Assembly (NCBI RefSeq): GCF_019469185.1
Contig: NZ_CP048264.1
Span: forward strand, 2,480,001-2,544,000
DNA: 64,000 bases
Source: Gilliamella sp. ESL0441
GTDB taxonomy: Bacteria > Pseudomonadota > Gammaproteobacteria > Enterobacterales > Orbaceae
Direction of reading: 5' to 3'
Shown here: positions 50,748 through 60,103 of the stretch, in pieces
How positions within the stretch are numbered: position 1 is the stretch's first letter
Layout of the letters: each line of letters opens with the position of its first letter
Program-made: the position numbers and the translations under genes
Notes under the pieces: generated by a model
Seen by the model: the letters and a program-made list of their open reading frames with translations, nothing else
Databases searched by the model: none
What the model was told of the DNA's origin: nothing

Positions 50748-51233
50748 ATGTCAACTTGTTATATTGCGTTAGGAAGTAACCTTGACGATCCTTTTGCTCA
50801 AGCAAATCGAGCAATAGCCGCTTTAACTCAATTGCCTCATACTCAACTGGTTAAAGTCTCGCCTTTTTACCGCAGTAAACCTTTAGGGCCACAAGATCAA
50901 AATGATTATCTCAATGCAGTGATTAAGTTAATAACCAGCCTTTCACCAATTGAATTATTAGATGCCTTACAATCGATTGAAAAATCACAAGGGCGAGTTC
51001 GCAAAGATAATCGTTGGGGGGCAAGAACTTTAGATTTGGATATTCTTTTATATGATGATTTGATTATCAATAGTGAACGATTAACCATACCGCATTACCA
51101 CATGAAAAACCGAGAGTTTGTCCTTTATCCACTCTTTGATATTGAGCCAGAACTCGTCTTTCCCGATAATGACAAATTGTCAGATCTTGTTGCTAAGTGT
51201 CCTAAAAATGACATGAAACAGTGGATAGCATAA
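50748..51233 (+). CDS. folK: 6-hydroxymethyl-7,8-dihydropterin pyrophosphokinase
   Basis: Transfers pyrophosphate from ATP to 6-hydroxymethyl-7,8-dihydropterin in folate synthesis. 161 residues (E. coli 159). The family begins CYIALGSNLDDP; Mg- and ATP-binding residues lie in RVRKDNRWGARTLDLDILLYDD at about residues 83-104, including the paired Asp of the DLDILLYD motif. In E. coli it follows pcnB; here pcnB is absent and dksA follows 134 bp later. Confidence 0.96.
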   Translation: MSTCYIALGSNLDDPFAQANRAIAALTQLPHTQLVKVSPFYRSKPLGPQDQNDYLNAVIKLITSLSPIELLDALQSIEKSQGRVRKDNRWGARTLDLDILLYDDLIINSERLTIPHYHMKNREFVLYPLFDIEPELVFPDNDKLSDLVAKCPKNDMKQWIA

Positions 51234-51301
51234 TTATATACATTAATACATATAGTTATGTTAATTTGCTCTAATTATGTAAAAAAAATCATAAAAAAAT
51301 T

Positions 51302-51329
51302 TTGCCAATGGCTAATTTATTGCTATAGT
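51302..51329 (+). promoter_or_regulatory. Promoter of dksA
   Basis: TTGCCA at 51302-51307, a 16-bp spacer and TATAGT at 51324-51329, about 40 bp before the GTG start. Confidence 0.45.
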
Positions 51330-51367
51330 TTAGCGCTTGCAAATAATCTGTACTTAAGGGGATTGCT

Positions 51368-51823
51368 GTGAAAAAGGAACAAAAAGTTAATACATCTTCT
51401 CTTAGCCTGCTTTCAATTGCTGGGCTTGAGCCTTATAAAGAGGCGAAAGGCGAGGAGTATATGAACCCTAAGCAATTGAAACATTTCAAACTTATCTTAG
51501 AAGCATGGCTTGCGCAATTACAAGGCGAAATGGGCAAAACAGTCTCGCACATGCAAGATGAGGCTGCAAATTTTCCAGATCCAGCTGACCGAGCAACTCA
51601 AGAAGAGGAGTTCAGTCTAGAGTTAAGAGCACGCGATAGAGAACGTAAACTGATCAAAAAAATTGAAAAGACATTAAAGAAAATTGAAACTGATGATTTT
51701 GGTTTTTGTGAATCTTGTGGCGTTGAGATTGGTATTCGTCGCCTTGAAGCTAGACCTACGGCGGATCTATGTATCGATTGTAAAACGTTAGCGGAACTTC
51801 GCGAAAAACAAATGGGAATGTAA
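51368..51823 (+). CDS. dksA: RNA polymerase-binding transcription factor DksA
   Basis: Secondary-channel factor that works with ppGpp in the stringent response. 151 residues, as in E. coli, starting at GTG 51368. The coiled-coil tip residues DPADRA (Asp-x-x-Asp) lie at about residues 71-76 and the zinc finger is [25 protein letters not shown] (Cys at about 114, 117, 135, 138). Followed by gluQ 42 bp later, the standard dksA-gluQ pairing. Confidence 0.98.
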   Translation: MKKEQKVNTSSLSLLSIAGLEPYKEAKGEEYMNPKQLKHFKLILEAWLAQLQGEMGKTVSHMQDEAANFPDPADRATQEEEFSLELRARDRERKLIKKIEKTLKKIETDDFGFCESCGVEIGIRRLEARPTADLCIDCKTLAELREKQMGM

Positions 51824-51865
51824 TTTTAATTACTTTCCTCAAACATTACACTACCAGATAAGCCC

Positions 51866-52756
51866 ATGTGCTATATTGGTCGTTTTGCTCCCTCACCATC
51901 CGGACCATTACATTTTGGTTCGTTGGTGACGGCTCTCGGTAGCTATTTACAAGCTAAAGCTTATCAAGGTAAATGGTTAGTCCGTATTGAAGATATCGAT
52001 CCACCACGCGAAGTCAAAGGTGCATCCTCACTCATTTTAAAAACATTAGAAATATTCAATCTGTTTTGGGATGATGATGTTCTATACCAATCAACATGTA
52101 GTGAACGTTATCAATCGGTATTGCAATCATTACTATCCAAACAGCAAGCCTACTATTGCGACTGTTCAAGACAACGAATCCATCATCTTACCAATCATAT
52201 TTATGATGGCTTTTGCCGTCAGCGAAATTTAACCCCGAACCACCAGCAGCATTTAGCCATTCGGTTAAAGCAAACCCATCCAATCTTTGAATTTGAAGAT
52301 AACATTCTTGGATTACAAACAGTTGAACCAGCAAGTGCGCAAGAAGATTTTATTATTCACCGAAAAGATGGACTATTTGCTTATAATTTGGTCGTCGTTC
52401 TGGATGATCATCAGCAAGGCATTACCGAAATTGTTCGTGGCGCTGATTTGCTACCGGTTACCGCAAAACAGATATCACTTTATCAACAGTTAGGCTTTAC
52501 CGTTCCAACCTATTGCCATTTACCACTGGTCTTAGATCATAATGGTAATAAGCTGTCGAAACAAAATCATGCTAAACCAATCGAATTGGATAATCCAACC
52601 TCGCTAACCATTCAAGCTCTGCAATTTTTAGGACAACAGATACCACAAGATTGGCAAGATGCAACCCAACAACAATTGTTAGATTGGGCAATAGCACATT
52701 GGCAGCTTTCAACTATCCCGAAACAAAATGCAGTATTAACCACCAATGTAAGATAA
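51866..52756 (+). CDS. gluQ: Glutamyl-Q tRNA(Asp) synthetase
   Basis: Truncated GluRS paralogue that attaches glutamate to the queuosine base of tRNA-Asp. 296 residues, lacking the anticodon-binding domain. The nucleotide-binding motif reads PSGPLHFGSL near residue 11 (HIGH variant), a zinc site is formed by YYCDCS and the downstream Tyr/Cys of IYDGFCRQR, and the KLSKQN motif near residue 231 replaces KMSKS. Its 3' end overlaps the moaA 3' end by 21 bp. Confidence 0.95.
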   Translation: MCYIGRFAPSPSGPLHFGSLVTALGSYLQAKAYQGKWLVRIEDIDPPREVKGASSLILKTLEIFNLFWDDDVLYQSTCSERYQSVLQSLLSKQQAYYCDCSRQRIHHLTNHIYDGFCRQRNLTPNHQQHLAIRLKQTHPIFEFEDNILGLQTVEPASAQEDFIIHRKDGLFAYNLVVVLDDHQQGITEIVRGADLLPVTAKQISLYQQLGFTVPTYCHLPLVLDHNGNKLSKQNHAKPIELDNPTSLTIQALQFLGQQIPQDWQDATQQQLLDWAIAHWQLSTIPKQNAVLTTNVR

Positions 52757-53710
52757 GTTAGGCATCATACCCACTAGATTATCGTGTAATCGATGTTTTT
52801 CTGGTTTGACTACCAATGAAGCAAGAATGCGTGATTTAAGTTGTGCTTTTTGGTCTGCACTGACCAGTAAATCACGTAAATCAATCGCCGAATCACCAAA
52901 CAGACAATAGTGTAACTGCCCAATTGATGACACTCGCAATCGATTGCAACTTTTACAAAAATCTTTTGAATATGGCATGATAAGACCAATTTTACCTTGA
53001 TAATCATCATGCGCATAAACTTTTGCCGGCCCTGATAGAGCTTGCTTCGGTTGTAACTGCCAACCTTGCTCAATTAATTGACGTTCAATTGATTGACCAG
53101 CTAAGTGATAACGATGAAATAGATTACGGCTTTCATTGGTTTCCATAAGCTCGATAAAACGCAACTCAACTGGTCTGTATTTAATCCAAGATAAATAGTC
53201 TGATAAATGGCTATTGAGATCTTTCATTAAAACAGTATTAATCTTCACTTTCGGTATGCCAATTTCTAACGTTTTTTCAACGCCTGCAATCAGCTCTTTC
53301 AGCTTATCTTGACCTGTGATCAGTTTAAATATATGAGGAGAAAAACTATCTATACTAATGTTGATTGAATTTAGACCAGCTTGATGCCAATGGTTGATAT
53401 TTTTTAATAACCGTGTGCCATTGGTCGTGATTGCAAGCTCACGAATACAGGGATAAGCCGAAATAACCGACAAAATTTCGGTAAAATCTCGACGTAATGT
53501 CGGTTCACCACCTGTAAGTCGAATTTTATGAACACCAAGCTCAGCAAATGTTGACACAATATTATCAATTTCATTAAGCGATAAAAAATGGTGAAGCTTA
53601 TTCGGATGATAACCATTGGGTAAACAATACTGACATTTAAAATTACATAGTTCGGTAATCGACAAGCGCAGATATTGAAATCGACGCTGATAATTATCCA
53701 CTAATTGCAT
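52736..53710 (-). CDS. moaA: GTP 3',8-cyclase MoaA
   Basis: Radical-SAM enzyme for the first step of molybdenum cofactor synthesis, forming 3',8-cyclo-H2-GTP from GTP. 324 residues. The SAM cluster motif CNFKCQYC gives Cys22, Cys26 and Cys29; the second cluster is in CKSCNRLRVSS and the later C of LHYCLFG; the C-terminal Gly-Gly is present. moaB, moaC, moaD and moaE are not adjacent, so the gene is separated from its usual operon. A structured leader precedes it. Confidence 0.95.
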   Translation of the reverse strand: MQLVDNYQRRFQYLRLSITELCNFKCQYCLPNGYHPNKLHHFLSLNEIDNIVSTFAELGVHKIRLTGGEPTLRRDFTEILSVISAYPCIRELAITTNGTRLLKNINHWHQAGLNSINISIDSFSPHIFKLITGQDKLKELIAGVEKTLEIGIPKVKINTVLMKDLNSHLSDYLSWIKYRPVELRFIELMETNESRNLFHRYHLAGQSIERQLIEQGWQLQPKQALSGPAKVYAHDDYQGKIGLIMPYSKDFCKSCNRLRVSSIGQLHYCLFGDSAIDLRDLLVSADQKAQLKSRILASLVVKPEKHRLHDNLVGMMPNLSYIGG

Positions 53711-53820
53711 ATAAAAAAAACACCTTATCCAAATCGGGAAGCATAGCCATTTCTGCGCTATACCGCGGCTAATTCACCATATGAAACAGGCCAAGGCAAC
53801 ACTTAGGTGAAAAAGCTTCA
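53711..53820 (-). promoter_or_regulatory. Structured moaA leader, possible Moco riboswitch
   Basis: Just upstream of moaA lies a GC-rich island with nested stems: TTCACC/GGTGAA at 53773-53778 and 53806-53811, and TAGCC/GGCTA at 53744-53748 and 53767-53771, the second close to the ribosome-binding region. Gammaproteobacterial moaA leaders often carry a molybdenum-cofactor riboswitch. I cannot confirm the consensus by eye. The remaining gap, 53821-54209, is AT-rich and holds only the ppnN promoter region. Confidence 0.42.
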
Positions 53821-54221
53821 GAGTTTGGTTTAGTCTAACATAGACAATATTTTTTGACTATAATCAATTAATCAATTCGAACATTCTGAATAAAATTCTA
53901 AGGTTAAGTTGATTCATCACTGTTTTCACCATTCTCAACTATTTAGAATAACAATTACTGCTTTCTCAACGATTATTCGCTTTAAATTAATCATTTAGCA
54001 CAACAATATTAATTGATTTATTCACATTCAAATAAAGTCAGAGGTATATTAATATCAAATAAATTTAATTATGATAAATCAATCCTTTTGCTGTATTTCA
54101 ATTATTCAATAGGATAATTACGATAAAATTGAAAAAAGTTCATTTTATAAACTTTACTTATTCAATCTGTTTGAGTATATAATAACTCCTTTGTCGATAA
54201 AACCGTCAAATGGAGGTTGTG

Positions 54222-55601
54222 ATGATTACCACCCATATAAGTCCATTAGGATCTATGGATTTACTCGCTCAAGCTGAAGTGGATATTCTAAAGAGATCAG
54301 CAAATAGTGAATTATATCAATTATTTCGAAATTGCTCATTGGCAACACTGAATGCGGGTAGTAAAACCGATAATACGAAAGAGCTATTAGATAGGTTTCA
54401 ATCGTTCGAAATTAATGTGATTAGTAAAGAACGAGGCGTTAAGCTAGAGCTCATCGATGCGCCGGAAAGTGCTTTTGTGGATAAACGTATTATCCGTTCA
54501 ATTCAAGCTAACCTTTTTGCAGTGTTGCGCGATATTCTTTTTTTAAATAGTCAAATCAGTGCTGTTAAGCAATTAGTGTCGAATGTCAACCTTGATAAAG
54601 ATCATTCCTATTATATTACTAATTTGGTTTTTTCGATTTTACGTAATGCTAATGCGCTACATGTCGGCGAAGAGCCTAATCTTGTGGTTTGCTGGGGTGG
54701 TCACTCAATTAATGAAAACGAATATTATTATGCCCGTCAAGTCGGCATGCAGTTAGGGCTACGTGAGCTTAATATCTGCACTGGCTGTGGCCCCGGCATT
54801 ATGGAAGCTCCCATGAAAGGCGCTGCTGTTGGTCATGCTCAGCAACGCTATAAAGATAGCCGTTTTATTGGGATGACTGAACCTTCAATTATTGCCGCTG
54901 AACCACCTAATGCCTTGGTCAATGAGCTTATCATCATGCCAGATATTGAAAAACGGCTTGAAGCTTTTGTCCGTATGGCACACGGTATTATTATCTTCCC
55001 TGGTGGTCCGGGTACTGCTGAGGAACTGCTCTATATTTTAGGCATTATGTTAAACCCAGCAAATAAAGATCAGACATTACCACTTATCTTAACTGGCCCT
55101 AAAGAATGCGAAGGCTATTTTGCTGCCATTGATGACTTTATTCGTCAAACCTTAGGCGAAGAAGCCACCAAGCTTTATCAAATTATTATTGATTCCCCAG
55201 AACAAGTTGCGCGTATTATGAAAAAAGGGGTTAAACATGTTAAATCCTCACGCTTAAAAACAGGTGATGCTTACGGTTTTAACTGGCTCCTTAAAATTGA
55301 TGGTTCATTACAACAACCTTTTGAACCCATTCATGAAAATATGGCTTCATTGAATTTACACAAAGATCAGCCTGTGGAATTATTAGCCGCTGATTTACGT
55401 CGGGCATTTTCGGGAATTGTTGCTGGTAATGTGAAGGAGTTTGGTATGAAACAAATTGCTGAACGAGGCCCTTATAAGTTACAAGGCGATAAGGAAATAA
55501 TGAAACAGTTGGATGATTTATTACGTAGCTTTGTTAAACAAGATCGGATGAAATTACCGGGTGGAACGGCTTATCAACCTTGTTATGAGATCTGTTATTA
55601 A
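54222..55601 (+). CDS. ppnN: Nucleotide 5'-monophosphate nucleosidase PpnN
   Basis: LOG-family nucleosidase cleaving purine and pyrimidine nucleotide monophosphates into base and ribose 5-phosphate; in E. coli PpnN (YgdH) is activated by (p)ppGpp. 459 residues; ATG 54222 is chosen because GGAGG precedes it, although a further ATG lies at 54210. The Rossmann [23 protein letters not shown] and [15 protein letters not shown] (LOG motif) are near-identical to E. coli, and the terminal PCYEIC is conserved. Confidence 0.95.
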   Translation: MITTHISPLGSMDLLAQAEVDILKRSANSELYQLFRNCSLATLNAGSKTDNTKELLDRFQSFEINVISKERGVKLELIDAPESAFVDKRIIRSIQANLFAVLRDILFLNSQISAVKQLVSNVNLDKDHSYYITNLVFSILRNANALHVGEEPNLVVCWGGHSINENEYYYARQVGMQLGLRELNICTGCGPGIMEAPMKGAAVGHAQQRYKDSRFIGMTEPSIIAAEPPNALVNELIIMPDIEKRLEAFVRMAHGIIIFPGGPGTAEELLYILGIMLNPANKDQTLPLILTGPKECEGYFAAIDDFIRQTLGEEATKLYQIIIDSPEQVARIMKKGVKHVKSSRLKTGDAYGFNWLLKIDGSLQQPFEPIHENMASLNLHKDQPVELLAADLRRAFSGIVAGNVKEFGMKQIAERGPYKLQGDKEIMKQLDDLLRSFVKQDRMKLPGGTAYQPCYEICY

Positions 55602-55628
55602 CACATCATCTAAAATAGCTTATTTAAC

Positions 55629-55665
55629 TGTTATTTTGCCGGTATTTTTTGTCGGCAAAATAACA
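55629..55665. terminator. Bidirectional terminator between ppnN and radA
   Basis: TGTTATTTTGCCG (55629-55641) pairs perfectly with CGGCAAAATAACA (55653-55665). It lies between convergent ppnN and radA. Confidence 0.8.
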
Positions 55666-55683
55666 GACGCATCGACCAATTAG

Positions 55684-57063
55684 CTATAAATCATTCAAAA
55701 TATCTAAAGCTTCAGAAACTTTTTTGACACCAAAAACTTGCATATTTTCAGGTCTCTTTTTCGGCATATTGGCAATCGGTACGATCGCTTTTTTAAAGCC
55801 ATGTTTTGCCGCTTCAGAAATCCGCTCTTGACCACTTGGCACAGGGCGAATCTCGCCACCTAAGCCAATCTCGCCAAAAATAACCACATCTTGTGGCAGT
55901 GGACGATTTCGAAAACTTGATACTAAGGCGGCAATCAAAGCTAAATCGGCACTGGTTTCAGTAACTTTTACACCACCGACGACATTAACGAAAATGTCTT
56001 GGTCAGCCATTTGTAATCCACCATGCCGATGCAAGACCGCCAGTAAAAGGGCTAATCGATTCTGATCAAGCCCAACTGTTACGCGTCTTGGATTCCCATA
56101 CATTGAATGGTCTACCAGCGCTTGAATCTCAACCAATAATGGACGTGTCCCTTCCCATAACACCATCACCGAGCTACCGGGTAGCATTTCATCCCCACGA
56201 CTTAAAAAAATCGCTGATGGATTACTGACTTCTTTCAATCCTTGCTCGGTCATGGCAAAAACGCCTAATTCATTCACTGCACCAAACCGGTTTTTATGGC
56301 TACGCAACGTCCTAAATCTGGAATCCGCATCACCATCTAATAAAATTGAACAATCGATACAGTGTTCAAGGACTTTAGGACCGGCAAGTGACCCATCTTT
56401 AGTAACATGTCCAACCATAATAATGGCTATGCCTTTGGTTTTAGCAAAACGAGTTAAATAAGCAGCGGTTTCCCGCACTTGAGCGACACTCCCCGGCGAT
56501 GATTGAATATCAGCAAGATGCATAACTTGAATGGAATCAATAACCATGAGTTTAGGTTGTGATTGTTCAGCCAGCAAACAGATCTGCTCAATACTGGTTT
56601 CTGACAGCATATTAATATTATCGGTTGGTAGTCCTAAACGATGAGCACGCATAGCTACTTGCTGTAAGGACTCTTCGCCCGTCACATAAAGGGTGTTCAT
56701 TTGCGTTGAAAGCTTACTCATGGTTTGTAATAACAGGGTACTTTTACCGGCACCTGGATTACCCCCAATAAGAATTGCACTACCAGGGACAACACCGCCC
56801 CCTAACACTCGGTCAAATTCGGAAAAGCCGGTAGAAAATCTAGGCAACGCTTCTAAACTGATTTCAGACAGTTTTTGAATTTTTGCCTGTCCAACGTTAC
56901 TACCTGCATAACCGGTTAACCGATCATTGCGTGATGATGCACTTGCCAGCCTAACTTCGGTAATGGTATTCCAAGCATGACATGCACTACATTGACCTTG
57001 CCAACGAGGATAATCTGCACCACAATCATTACAAACAAAAGCACGTTTAACGGTTTTTGCCAA
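55684..57063 (-). CDS. radA: DNA repair protein RadA
   Basis: Hexameric RecA-like helicase that extends D-loops and processes recombination intermediates. 459 residues, as in E. coli. N-terminal zinc finger with Cys11, Cys14, Cys25 and Cys28, Walker A GGNPGAGKST at 100-109, the RadA-specific KNRFG motif at 257-261, and a C-terminal Lon-like domain (QDIFVNVVGGVKVTE, FGEIGLGGEIRPV). It follows serB by 9 bp, the standard pair. Confidence 0.97.
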   Translation of the reverse strand: MAKTVKRAFVCNDCGADYPRWQGQCSACHAWNTITEVRLASASSRNDRLTGYAGSNVGQAKIQKLSEISLEALPRFSTGFSEFDRVLGGGVVPGSAILIGGNPGAGKSTLLLQTMSKLSTQMNTLYVTGEESLQQVAMRAHRLGLPTDNINMLSETSIEQICLLAEQSQPKLMVIDSIQVMHLADIQSSPGSVAQVRETAAYLTRFAKTKGIAIIMVGHVTKDGSLAGPKVLEHCIDCSILLDGDADSRFRTLRSHKNRFGAVNELGVFAMTEQGLKEVSNPSAIFLSRGDEMLPGSSVMVLWEGTRPLLVEIQALVDHSMYGNPRRVTVGLDQNRLALLLAVLHRHGGLQMADQDIFVNVVGGVKVTETSADLALIAALVSSFRNRPLPQDVVIFGEIGLGGEIRPVPSGQERISEAAKHGFKKAIVPIANMPKKRPENMQVFGVKKVSEALDILNDL

Positions 57064-57072
57064 CTTAATCTC

Positions 57073-58047
57073 CTAACCTTCACTTAATAAACTGGTCGAT
57101 AAGATACACCATAATCCAGTTAAATCCGCATAATTAATGCTAATTCGTGCCTTTTCAACCACTTTAGGTTTACCATGATAAGCCACGCCAAGACCTGCAA
57201 TTCGAATCATCATTAAATCATTCGCACCATCGCCAATAGCAACCGTTTGTTCAATGGGTATATCTAACGATGCAGCTAAATTCTGTAATGTTCGAGCTTT
57301 AAATTTGGCATCGACTATTTGACCCGTCACTTTACCGGTTAATTTATCATTTTTGATTTCTAACTCATTTGCATAAGCATCGACCAATTTTAATTTTTGT
57401 TTTAAATGGTCGGCAAAATAGGTAAATCCCCCTGATGCGATAGCGACATACCAATTTCTTTTTTGTAATTCTTTAACTAGATAAGTCAGTCCCGATGTCA
57501 ATGGTAATTCATTTTTTACTTGCTGTAAGAGTTCTTGAGGAGCGCCTTTCAAGGTTGCAACTCGCTTACGTAAGCTGGTTGCAAAGTCTAACTCGCCCCG
57601 CATAGCTTGCTCAGTGACAGCCGCGACTTGATGCCCAACACCATATAATTTGGCAAGTTCATCGATGCATTCAATTTTAATCGCCGTGGAATCCATATCC
57701 ATAACAAGCAAACCCGGTGAGTGTAAGGTTGGTAAATTATCAATAGGTGATACATCAATGCCTAATGCTAGGGAAATAGATTTTGCCTTTTTAGGCATAA
57801 CGCCAGCAATCCGGACAATTTGGTAAGTTTTAATTTTCCAAGAAGAAACTATCACCATTGGCATCGCCAACTGATTTTGGAATTTTGACAGTATCGTTTT
57901 ATTTAATTTTTTACCATAGATGATCCAACCTGTTTTACCTGCATTATAGTCAAGCGGAACCACTTCACAACCATTCAAAGATAATGGTAAACCTTGCCAG
58001 TTTTGAATATTTTCGGGGAGATCACTATAGGTGAGAGTATAAGCCAT
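57073..58047 (-). CDS. serB: Phosphoserine phosphatase
   Basis: HAD-family hydrolase releasing serine from phosphoserine, the last step of serine synthesis. 324 residues (E. coli 322). N-terminal ACT-like regulatory region, catalytic DMDST with nucleophile Asp117 and general acid Asp119, the SGGFTYF motif II near residue 210 and GDGANDLMM near residue 275. Divergent from the oxidoreductase gene across 154 bp. Confidence 0.96.
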   Translation of the reverse strand: MAYTLTYSDLPENIQNWQGLPLSLNGCEVVPLDYNAGKTGWIIYGKKLNKTILSKFQNQLAMPMVIVSSWKIKTYQIVRIAGVMPKKAKSISLALGIDVSPIDNLPTLHSPGLLVMDMDSTAIKIECIDELAKLYGVGHQVAAVTEQAMRGELDFATSLRKRVATLKGAPQELLQQVKNELPLTSGLTYLVKELQKRNWYVAIASGGFTYFADHLKQKLKLVDAYANELEIKNDKLTGKVTGQIVDAKFKARTLQNLAASLDIPIEQTVAIGDGANDLMMIRIAGLGVAYHGKPKVVEKARISINYADLTGLWCILSTSLLSEG

Positions 58048-58201
58048 TACAAATATCTTTATAACACAAAATAAACCGAGAATTTACCACATCTACTAAA
58101 AATTGTCCAAGTGAGCAATAATTATCCTATAATTTAATTTTATACTAGTATATAGTATTGAATAACGTGCATTTTATTAACTAAAAGGAAAGGAAATTAC
58201 T

Positions 58202-58729
58202 ATGACATTAATGATTTTAGGCCATCCCAATATGGCGCAATCCATTGCTAACAAAACAATTATTGAGACATTACAGCAAACTGTTACCGATCTTGAAATC
58301 CGAAATATACATCAACTTTACCCTAATTATCAAATCGATGTAGAACAAGAACAAGCCGCATTATTGAGACATGATCTTATTATTCTTCAATATCCTATGT
58401 ATTGGTTTAATATGCCAGCTATATTAAAGTTATGGTTTGATGAAGTGTTGACTTACCAATTTGCTTATGGCTCACAAGGTGATAAATTAAAAGGTAAAAA
58501 GTTATTGCAGAGTTTAACAATAGGGCAAAAAAGTTACCAAGAATACGGTGAAAATTTAATTGACCACTTTCTTGAATCAGTAAAATTTTCGTCTCTGTAT
58601 ATACAAATGGAATATCTTCCACCGGCTTTATTATATGGTGTATCACCATTTGATGATAAAACAGAAATAAGAACCAAAGCCTTAAAACATGGACAGGAAT
58701 TAGCTGAATTGATAAAAAGTTACTGCTAA
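58202..58729 (+). CDS. NAD(P)H-dependent oxidoreductase, flavodoxin fold
   Basis: FMN-binding quinone reductase type protein of 175 residues, of the NQO1/KefF/modulator of drug activity family. The motif ILQYPMYWFNMPAILKLWFDEVL near residue 60 holds the flavin and substrate surface. AAGGAAAGGAAATTACT precedes the ATG. KefF-type members regulate KefC, but no kefC is adjacent, so a free-standing quinone or electrophile reductase is more likely. Upstream is a TATACTAGTATA palindrome that may bind a regulator. Confidence 0.75.
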   Translation: MTLMILGHPNMAQSIANKTIIETLQQTVTDLEIRNIHQLYPNYQIDVEQEQAALLRHDLIILQYPMYWFNMPAILKLWFDEVLTYQFAYGSQGDKLKGKKLLQSLTIGQKSYQEYGENLIDHFLESVKFSSLYIQMEYLPPALLYGVSPFDDKTEIRTKALKHGQELAELIKSYC

Positions 58730-58783
58730 TGACAAAATGTGATGATATAGCGTGAGACAGACATCATCACATTAAACGTTCTG

Positions 58784-60076
58784 TTAGCTATGTTTGGTTA
58801 AAACCGCATAAAAAAACCCATCACCGCCGTTGTCGGTAGGTAAAAACTGTTTAACCTCGCCTTGCAATTTTGCATCACTATTTTCATGTAAAAAACGCTC
58901 AATTTGCAATCTATTCTCTTCTGGAAGAATTGAACAAGTCGCATAGACTAAAGTACCACCTGTTTTTAAATAAGGCCAAATATACGTTAAGATCGCATGT
59001 TGTAACTCAGTGAGTTGGGCTATATCACTATCACGACGTAACCATTTTATATCTGGATGACGCCGAATAACGCCCGTAGCTGAACATGGGGCATCAAGTA
59101 AAATCCGGTCAAATTGACGCCCTGCGCACCATTTTTCTGGCGTTAATCCATCACCAACTTTCACTTCAGCACATTGTTTTAAACGCGTTAAATTATCATT
59201 AATCCGTTTAGCACGACTCGCATCAACATCAACCGCTAGTACTTGAGCATTTGGGGCGACTTCTAAAATATGTGTAGTTTTACCACCAGGTGCGGCACAC
59301 ATATCTAAAATTTGCTCGCCATTTTGCGGGGCAAGTAGATAAGCCGCATATTGTGCAGACAAGTCTTGTACGGTCACCGCACCTTCAGAAAAATAGGGCA
59401 ATTTGGTCACATTAACGGGCTGTAATAACCTAATGGCAGAAGGTATAGCTGTACAAGCTTGTGATTCAATGCCTGCTTCGGTAAGCATTTGTTGGTACTC
59501 ACTCACTGAATAGTGATTAAGATTCACTCGCAACCACATCGGAGGTTTTTGATTATTCGCCACTACAATTGCTTGCCACTGCTGTGGATAGGCTTGCTTA
59601 AGACGAGTTAGTAACCACGTCGGATGGAGAGTTCGGGCTGTATCTTGTTTACAGTCTTGCGAAAATTTGTTTGTCAAAACAGCTTGTTGACGCAAAAATT
59701 CCCGCAACACACCATTAATTAATCCTTTGAGAGCGATTTTTTTTAATTCCTTAACCGCGTTAACTGTTTCTCCTACTGCTGCATGCTCCGGAATACGGGT
59801 ATAGAGAACTTGGTAAACACCCACTAACAATAAATAGTGTAAAACTCTATTTTTACCAGTAAGCACTTTGTTCATCAAGCTATGAATATAGAAATTCAGT
59901 TCGGGTAATACCCGCATTACCCCGAAACAGATTTCTTGAACTAACGCTTTATCTTTATCGGCAATTTTAGGATTTAAAGTCATCAATGCAGAGCTGAGCG
60001 ATTGCCCTTCTTCCAACACATTAAAAATAGCCTGAGCACAAACCGCACGGATATTTTGATATAACTTGTTATTCAT
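58784..60076 (-). CDS. rsmB: 16S rRNA (cytosine(967)-C5)-methyltransferase
   Basis: Methylates C967 of 16S rRNA. About 430 residues from ATG 60076 (a TTG two codons up is open). The N-terminal NusB-like RNA-binding domain is followed by a Rossmann methyltransferase: SAM motif [15 protein letters not shown] near residue 253, motif [22 protein letters not shown] and motif [14 protein letters not shown] with the catalytic Cys. The usual fmt and trkA neighbours are missing; the antiporter gene lies 27 bp upstream. Confidence 0.95.
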   Translation of the reverse strand: MNNKLYQNIRAVCAQAIFNVLEEGQSLSSALMTLNPKIADKDKALVQEICFGVMRVLPELNFYIHSLMNKVLTGKNRVLHYLLLVGVYQVLYTRIPEHAAVGETVNAVKELKKIALKGLINGVLREFLRQQAVLTNKFSQDCKQDTARTLHPTWLLTRLKQAYPQQWQAIVVANNQKPPMWLRVNLNHYSVSEYQQMLTEAGIESQACTAIPSAIRLLQPVNVTKLPYFSEGAVTVQDLSAQYAAYLLAPQNGEQILDMCAAPGGKTTHILEVAPNAQVLAVDVDASRAKRINDNLTRLKQCAEVKVGDGLTPEKWCAGRQFDRILLDAPCSATGVIRRHPDIKWLRRDSDIAQLTELQHAILTYIWPYLKTGGTLVYATCSILPEENRLQIERFLHENSDAKLQGEVKQFLPTDNGGDGFFYAVLTKHS

Positions 60077-60103
60077 AAGCAATGACAGCCTTAATTGATG
60101 TTA

